Assembly (NCBI GenBank): GCA_027532825.1 | Contig: JAPZTL010000004.1 | Coordinates: forward strand, 434,001-498,000 | Length of the DNA: 64,000 nt | DNA from: Silanimonas sp021297925 | GTDB taxonomy: Bacteria > Pseudomonadota > Gammaproteobacteria > Xanthomonadales > Xanthomonadaceae | Direction of reading: 5' to 3' | Shown: positions 60,740-64,000 of the stretch, piece by piece | Layout: the number at the start of each line of letters is the position of its first letter | Position numbering within the stretch: position 1 is the first letter of the stretch | Notes under the pieces: model-generated | What the model was told of the DNA's origin: nothing | The model's database searches: none | The model's input: the letters and a program-made list of their open reading frames with translations, nothing else | Translations under genes and position numbers: made by a program

Positions 60740-60994
60740 GTGGCCGGGGTCGATCCCGTGGAGCTCAGGCGCCTGAGGTGGCGTTGCCGGCGCGGCATGC
60801 GCGAGCTCGACCAGCTGATGGAGCGTTTCCTCGACCGCGCCTGGGCGACTTCTTCCGATCCGGATCGCGCGCTTTTCCTGCGGCTGCTGGACACCGAAGA
60901 CGACATCCTGTGGCGGTGGTGCATGGGCCGCGAGCGCCCGGAGGATCCCGCCCTTGCCGACTTCGTCGACCGACTCCTCGTCCTGCCGCCTTGA
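60740..60994 (+). CDS. sdhE: Succinate dehydrogenase assembly factor SdhE
   Basis: An 84-residue protein with the SdhE motif RRGMRELD near residue 16, whose RGxxE segment is required for covalent flavinylation of SdhA. LLDTEDDILWRWCMGRERP is also conserved. The start is the GTG at 60740, in frame and 28 bases after the MAPEG stop. The 3' end overlaps the ygfX-like gene. In E. coli sdhE and ygfX are also adjacent. Confidence 0.93.
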   Translation: MAGVDPVELRRLRWRCRRGMRELDQLMERFLDRAWATSSDPDRALFLRLLDTEDDILWRWCMGRERPEDPALADFVDRLLVLPP

Positions 60995-61412
60995 GTGGCG
61001 CCCGTCGCGTTGGGGCATCGTCGCGGCCGCGGTCCTTCCCCTGTCCTGTGCGGGCGCGCTGGCTGACTCGGGCCTTCCCGACGCGCTGCCTCGGGGCATC
61101 GCACCTGCGGTCGTCCCGGCCGTCCTGCTCGCCTTCGGCGCCGCTGCCGGCGCATCGTGGTCCGTCCGTGCCGCGCGCCGGCCACCGGTCGTGCTCCGGT
61201 TGTGCCCCGGCCGCCGCCTTGCGGTCGGGGAGGGGCGCGCCGGGTCCGCCACGCTGACTGAACGCTGGCCGCTCGTCGTCCTCCGGCGCGACGACGGGAG
61301 CGGCGCATGGGTGTTCTGGCCGGATACGCTGTCGCCCGATTCCCGCCGGCGTTGCCGGCTCTGGGCCGATGCCGCCCCGGCACCGGTCGTCCCGCACCAC
61401 TGGATGGGCTGA
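60954..61412 (+). CDS. YgfX/CptA-like membrane protein
   Basis: A protein of about 152 residues. CRLEWRPSRWGIVAAAVLPLS and a second hydrophobic segment give two membrane helices, followed by a cytoplasmic domain (LCPGRRLAVGEGRAGSATLTERWPLVVLRRDD, WVFWPDTLSPDSRRRCRLW), matching the layout of YgfX, which in E. coli lies directly after sdhE. The only in-frame start candidate near the motif is a TTG at 60954, which overlaps sdhE by 41 bases. The assignment rests on position and layout as much as on sequence. Confidence 0.65.
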   Translation: MPTSSTDSSSCRLEWRPSRWGIVAAAVLPLSCAGALADSGLPDALPRGIAPAVVPAVLLAFGAAAGASWSVRAARRPPVVLRLCPGRRLAVGEGRAGSATLTERWPLVVLRRDDGSGAWVFWPDTLSPDSRRRCRLWADAAPAPVVPHHWMG

Positions 61413-61416
61413 ACGC

Positions 61417-62661
61417 ATGTTCCAACCGCTGCCGCTGGCGATCGGCCTGCGCTACCTGCGCGCGAAGCGCCGCAATCGCTTCATCAGCTTCATCTCCGCC
61501 GCGTCGATCCTCGGGATCATCATCGGCGTGATCGCGCTGATCACCACCATCGCGGTGATGAGCGGCTTCCAGCGCGAGATCCGCGATCGCCTGCTCGGGT
61601 CGGTGGCGCACGTCACCGTGGAGGGCACGCGGGCCGGGCTCGACGGCTGGCGCGAGGTCATCGCGGCGGTCGAGGCCGACCCCCGCGTCGCCGGGGCGGC
61701 TCCCTACGTCCGCCGCGAGGGCCTGCTGAGCGGCGGGCGCACCCACGCGGCGCTCGTCATGGGCATCGACCCGGCGTCCGAGCGAGCGGTCTCCGAGCTC
61801 GCGCACCGCATGCGCGAGGGGCGGATCGAGGACCTCCGCGACGGCGAGTTCAACGTCCTGCTCGGCGACCAGCTGGCGTTGGAGCTGGGCGTGCAGGTGG
61901 GCGACCGCATCAACGCGACGCTCAACGAGTTCTCCAGCACGCCGCTCGGGGCGATCCCACGGTCCAAGCGCTTCACGGTCGCCGGCATCTTTTCGATGGG
62001 CGAGTACACGGCCGACAGCACCTTCGCCTTCGTGGCGCTGGGCGACGCCCAGCGGCTGCTGCGGCTGGGCGACGGCGTGACCGGCGTCCGCATCAAGCTG
62101 GACGACCTGTGGGACGCTTCGGCGGTGTCGAACGACCTGCTGCGCAGCCTGCCCGTCGAGGCGCGCGTCAGCGACTGGATGCGCGACAACCGCAATTTCT
62201 TCAGCGCGCTCAGCATGGAGCGCACGGTCATGTTCATCCTCCTCTCGCTGGTCATCGCCATCGCCGCATTCAACCTCGTGTCCTCGCTGGTGATGCTGGT
62301 CCAGGACAAGCAGGCCGACATCGCCATCCTGCGCACCCTGGGCCTCACGCCCCGCCAGGTGATGGCGGTGTTCATCGTGCAGGGCAGCGTGATCGGCGTC
62401 GTCGGCACGCTCGTCGGCGTGGTCGCCGGCGTGCTGCTGAGCCTGAACCTCGGCGCCCTCGTGAAGACGATCGAGGGCTGGACCGGCCGCGAGCTGATGC
62501 CGTCGGACGTCTACTTCATCAGCGGCGTGCCCACGGCGGTCTATCCGTCGGACGTCGCCAGCGTGGCGGTGGTCGCGCTGTCGCTGTGCTTCCTCGCCAC
62601 GCTGTACCCGGCCTGGCGCGCCTCGCGCACCGACCCGGCCAGCGCGCTCCGCTACGAGTGA
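61417..62661 (+). CDS. lolC: Lipoprotein-releasing permease LolC/LolE
   Basis: A 414-residue permease with four membrane helices. FQPLPLAIGLRYLRAKRRNRFISFISAASILGI and the VMSGFQREIRDRLLGSVAHVTV segment are the family's N-terminal signature; DIAILRTLGLTPRQVMAVFIVQG is the cytoplasmic coupling loop. It releases outer-membrane lipoproteins from the inner membrane to LolA, with LolD as ATPase. The ATG at 61417 gives the standard start; the upstream frame overlaps the ygfX-like gene. Confidence 0.93.
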   Translation: MFQPLPLAIGLRYLRAKRRNRFISFISAASILGIIIGVIALITTIAVMSGFQREIRDRLLGSVAHVTVEGTRAGLDGWREVIAAVEADPRVAGAAPYVRREGLLSGGRTHAALVMGIDPASERAVSELAHRMREGRIEDLRDGEFNVLLGDQLALELGVQVGDRINATLNEFSSTPLGAIPRSKRFTVAGIFSMGEYTADSTFAFVALGDAQRLLRLGDGVTGVRIKLDDLWDASAVSNDLLRSLPVEARVSDWMRDNRNFFSALSMERTVMFILLSLVIAIAAFNLVSSLVMLVQDKQADIAILRTLGLTPRQVMAVFIVQGSVIGVVGTLVGVVAGVLLSLNLGALVKTIEGWTGRELMPSDVYFISGVPTAVYPSDVASVAVVALSLCFLATLYPAWRASRTDPASALRYE

Positions 62662-62665
62662 TCCC

Positions 62666-63352
62666 ATGAGCCCCGTCCTCGAAGCCCGACGACTGTCCAA
62701 GACCTACCGCGAGGGCGCGCTGGAGACCCCGGTCTTCGCCGACCTCGACCTCGCCATCGAACCCGGTGAATCCGTCGCGATCATCGGCGCCTCGGGCGCC
62801 GGCAAGAGCACGCTGCTGCACCTGCTCGGCGGGCTCGATACGCCGAGTGCCGGCCACGTGCGCGTGGCCGGTCAGGACATGGCGGCGCTGTCGGACGCGG
62901 AGCGTGGCCGGTTGCGCAATCGCGCTCTCGGATTCGTGTACCAGTTCCACCACCTGCTGCCGGAGTTCACGGCGCTGGAGAACGTGATGCTCCCGCTGCT
63001 CGTCCGCGGCGAGTCCGCGGCGGCGGCGGAGGCGCCGGCGAAGGCGCTGCTCGAGCAGGTCGGGCTGGGCCATCGCCTCGGCCACAAGCCGGGCGAGCTT
63101 TCCGGGGGTGAACGGCAGCGCTGCGCCGTCGCCCGCGCGCTGGTCACCCGTCCGGCCTGCGTGCTGGGCGACGAGCCGACCGGCAATCTTGACGAGGCCT
63201 CGGCCGCCATCGTCTTCGACCTGATGCTCTCCCTGAACCGCGCGCAGGGCACCGCACTGGTGATGGTCACGCACGACCGCCGGCTCGCGAGCCGGCTCGA
63301 CCGGGTGCTCGAGCTCCGCGGCGGCCGGCTGCATCCCTGGACCCCCGGATAG
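62666..63352 (+). CDS. lolD: Lipoprotein-releasing ATP-binding protein LolD
   Basis: A 228-residue ABC ATPase: Walker A GASGAGKST, LolD-type LGFVYQFHHLLPEFTALENVMLPLL, signature LSGGERQR, Walker B GDEPTGNLDEA and H-loop VMVTHDRR. It powers LolC/E. It starts 4 bases after lolC and is followed by comEC 3 bases after its stop. Confidence 0.96.
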   Translation: MSPVLEARRLSKTYREGALETPVFADLDLAIEPGESVAIIGASGAGKSTLLHLLGGLDTPSAGHVRVAGQDMAALSDAERGRLRNRALGFVYQFHHLLPEFTALENVMLPLLVRGESAAAAEAPAKALLEQVGLGHRLGHKPGELSGGERQRCAVARALVTRPACVLGDEPTGNLDEASAAIVFDLMLSLNRAQGTALVMVTHDRRLASRLDRVLELRGGRLHPWTPG

Positions 63353-63355
63353 GCC

Positions 63356-64000
63356 ATGGACGCAGGGCAGGGACGCCCCGGATCCAGTGCGTTCATCGCG
63401 GCCGCCCTCGTCGGGGCGGTCGCCGTCGCCTTCGCGCCGACACCGGTGCCCGTCGCCGTGGGCGTGGGGGCAGGAATGCTGGCACTGCTCGCGAGGGCCA
63501 TGCTCAGGGGCGGTGTCCTCGGCCACGCGGCGATGCTGGTGTTCGCCGTGGCTTGCGGCGCGGCCTGGACCGGCGTCCACGCGCAGCGCGCGGTCACCGC
63601 CTTCCTGCCGATCGAGGCCGAGGGCGTCGAGGCGGTGATCGAGGGCCGCATCGTCGGCCTGCCGCTGCACGGCCCCTCGGGCCTGGTCGCGACCCTCGAG
63701 GTGGAGTCGGCCGACGGGCCATGGCCCGCCGCGGCCGCGGCCCTCGTGGGACGGCGGGTCGAGCTGCGCTGGTTCCGCGACGGCGAGGGCGTGCAGGCGG
63801 GGCGTCGTGGCCGCTGGACCGTCGGCCTGCACCGTCCGCCGCCTTCGCGTGGTCCCGGTCTGGACGACGCCGCGCGCCGCGCCGCCGTGGACGGTGTCGT
63901 TGCGATCGCCCGGGTCCGGGGTGGATCGCCCGCCCTCGACCTCGGCGAGGCTCGCGGCCTCGGCGCCGCCATCGACCGCTGGCGGGAGGCCGTGTCGACG
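63356..64000 (+). CDS. comEC: ComEC/Rec2-type DNA uptake protein, N-terminal part (runs off right edge)
   Basis: From the ATG at 63356 the frame is open to the end of the window (about 215 residues, gene truncated by the window). The N terminus has three hydrophobic helices (FIAAALVGAVAVAFAP, VGVGAGMLALLARAML, LGHAAMLVFAVACGAAW), then an OB-like domain with VEAVIEGRIVGLPLHGPSGL and GRRGRWTVGLHRPPP. This resembles ComEC, which forms the inner-membrane channel for transforming DNA and often follows lolCD. Identification is by position and N-terminal pattern; the competence and metallo-beta-lactamase domains lie beyond the window. Confidence 0.7.
   Translation, partial: MDAGQGRPGSSAFIAAALVGAVAVAFAPTPVPVAVGVGAGMLALLARAMLRGGVLGHAAMLVFAVACGAAWTGVHAQRAVTAFLPIEAEGVEAVIEGRIVGLPLHGPSGLVATLEVESADGPWPAAAAALVGRRVELRWFRDGEGVQAGRRGRWTVGLHRPPPSRGPGLDDAARRAAVDGVVAIARVRGGSPALDLGEARGLGAAIDRWREAVST

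Overview
The window is a densely packed bacterial chromosome segment of high GC (for example 43 of 60 bases at 58201-58260). It holds about 65 protein genes and no recognisable rRNA, tRNA, CRISPR or insertion sequence. Several families together suggest a gammaproteobacterium of the Lysobacterales (Xanthomonadales): a RIO-type kinase, DUF6116 and DUF3297 proteins, an RluF-like synthase of the 'PLxxxASGL' type, a fused alpha/beta E1 dehydrogenase, and an sdh cluster running into lolCD and comEC. This taxonomy is inference from gene content, not a database result.

Left end (1-3670): the 3' part of a DUF3228-like gene is followed by a minus-strand cassette of markedly lower GC (29 of 60 bases at 421-480). 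The cassette reads ada, PEP mutase/isocitrate lyase-like, NIPSNAP-like, small membrane protein. It is bounded on the right by gene debris: an 18-codon C-terminal remnant of an RluF-like gene fused to an internally deleted second copy of the DUF3228 gene. The two DUF3228 3' ends form a 129-bp direct repeat (6 mismatches) around the cassette, which looks like an inserted or recombined segment.

Carbohydrate locus (3679-13495): six tightly coupled minus-strand genes encode a GH13 alpha-glucosidase, a PhyH-type Fe(II)/2-oxoglutarate dioxygenase, a TIM-barrel sugar isomerase-like protein, a GH92 alpha-mannosidase, an MFS sugar transporter and a secreted GH13 cyclomaltodextrinase-like enzyme. A divergent AraC regulator sits at their head. 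The oxygenase and isomerase lying between the glycosidases suggest an undescribed modified-glycan pathway.

Middle (13492-33653): an RluF-like pseudouridine synthase with Glu where the catalytic Asp is expected, a RIO kinase, an M14 peptidase, a Pro/Glu-rich membrane protein, YedK, and two very large secreted BNR/VPS10-type proteins enclosing a LolA-like protein, a TauE-type permease and a TonB-dependent receptor. Next come a methyltransferase, DUF3297, an amidohydrolase, SemiSWEET, a TonB-C-like protein, a spermidine synthase-like protein, DUF2189 and a small GNAT protein.

33629-54415: the tesA / ybbA-ybbP divergent pair, DUF456, a degenerate HD-GYP protein, a DUF5916 outer membrane protein, an alpha/beta hydrolase, cytochrome c', a glycine-zipper lipoprotein, TcdA, TatD, DUF6116, glutaryl-CoA dehydrogenase, GNAT, GST, a DUF3857/transglutaminase membrane protein, an MFS transporter and a fused E1 2-oxoacid dehydrogenase.

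Right end (54464-64000): a PhnD-like binding protein and YgfZ, then the succinate dehydrogenase cluster. Its order is a short DUF1674/SDHAF4 gene, sdhC, sdhD, sdhA, an Mpo1-like membrane gene, sdhB, MAPEG-like, sdhE, ygfX-like, lolC, lolD and the start of comEC. The cluster joins the enzyme, three candidate assembly factors (SDHAF4-like, SdhE and, divergently, YgfZ) and lipoprotein export in one rightward block.
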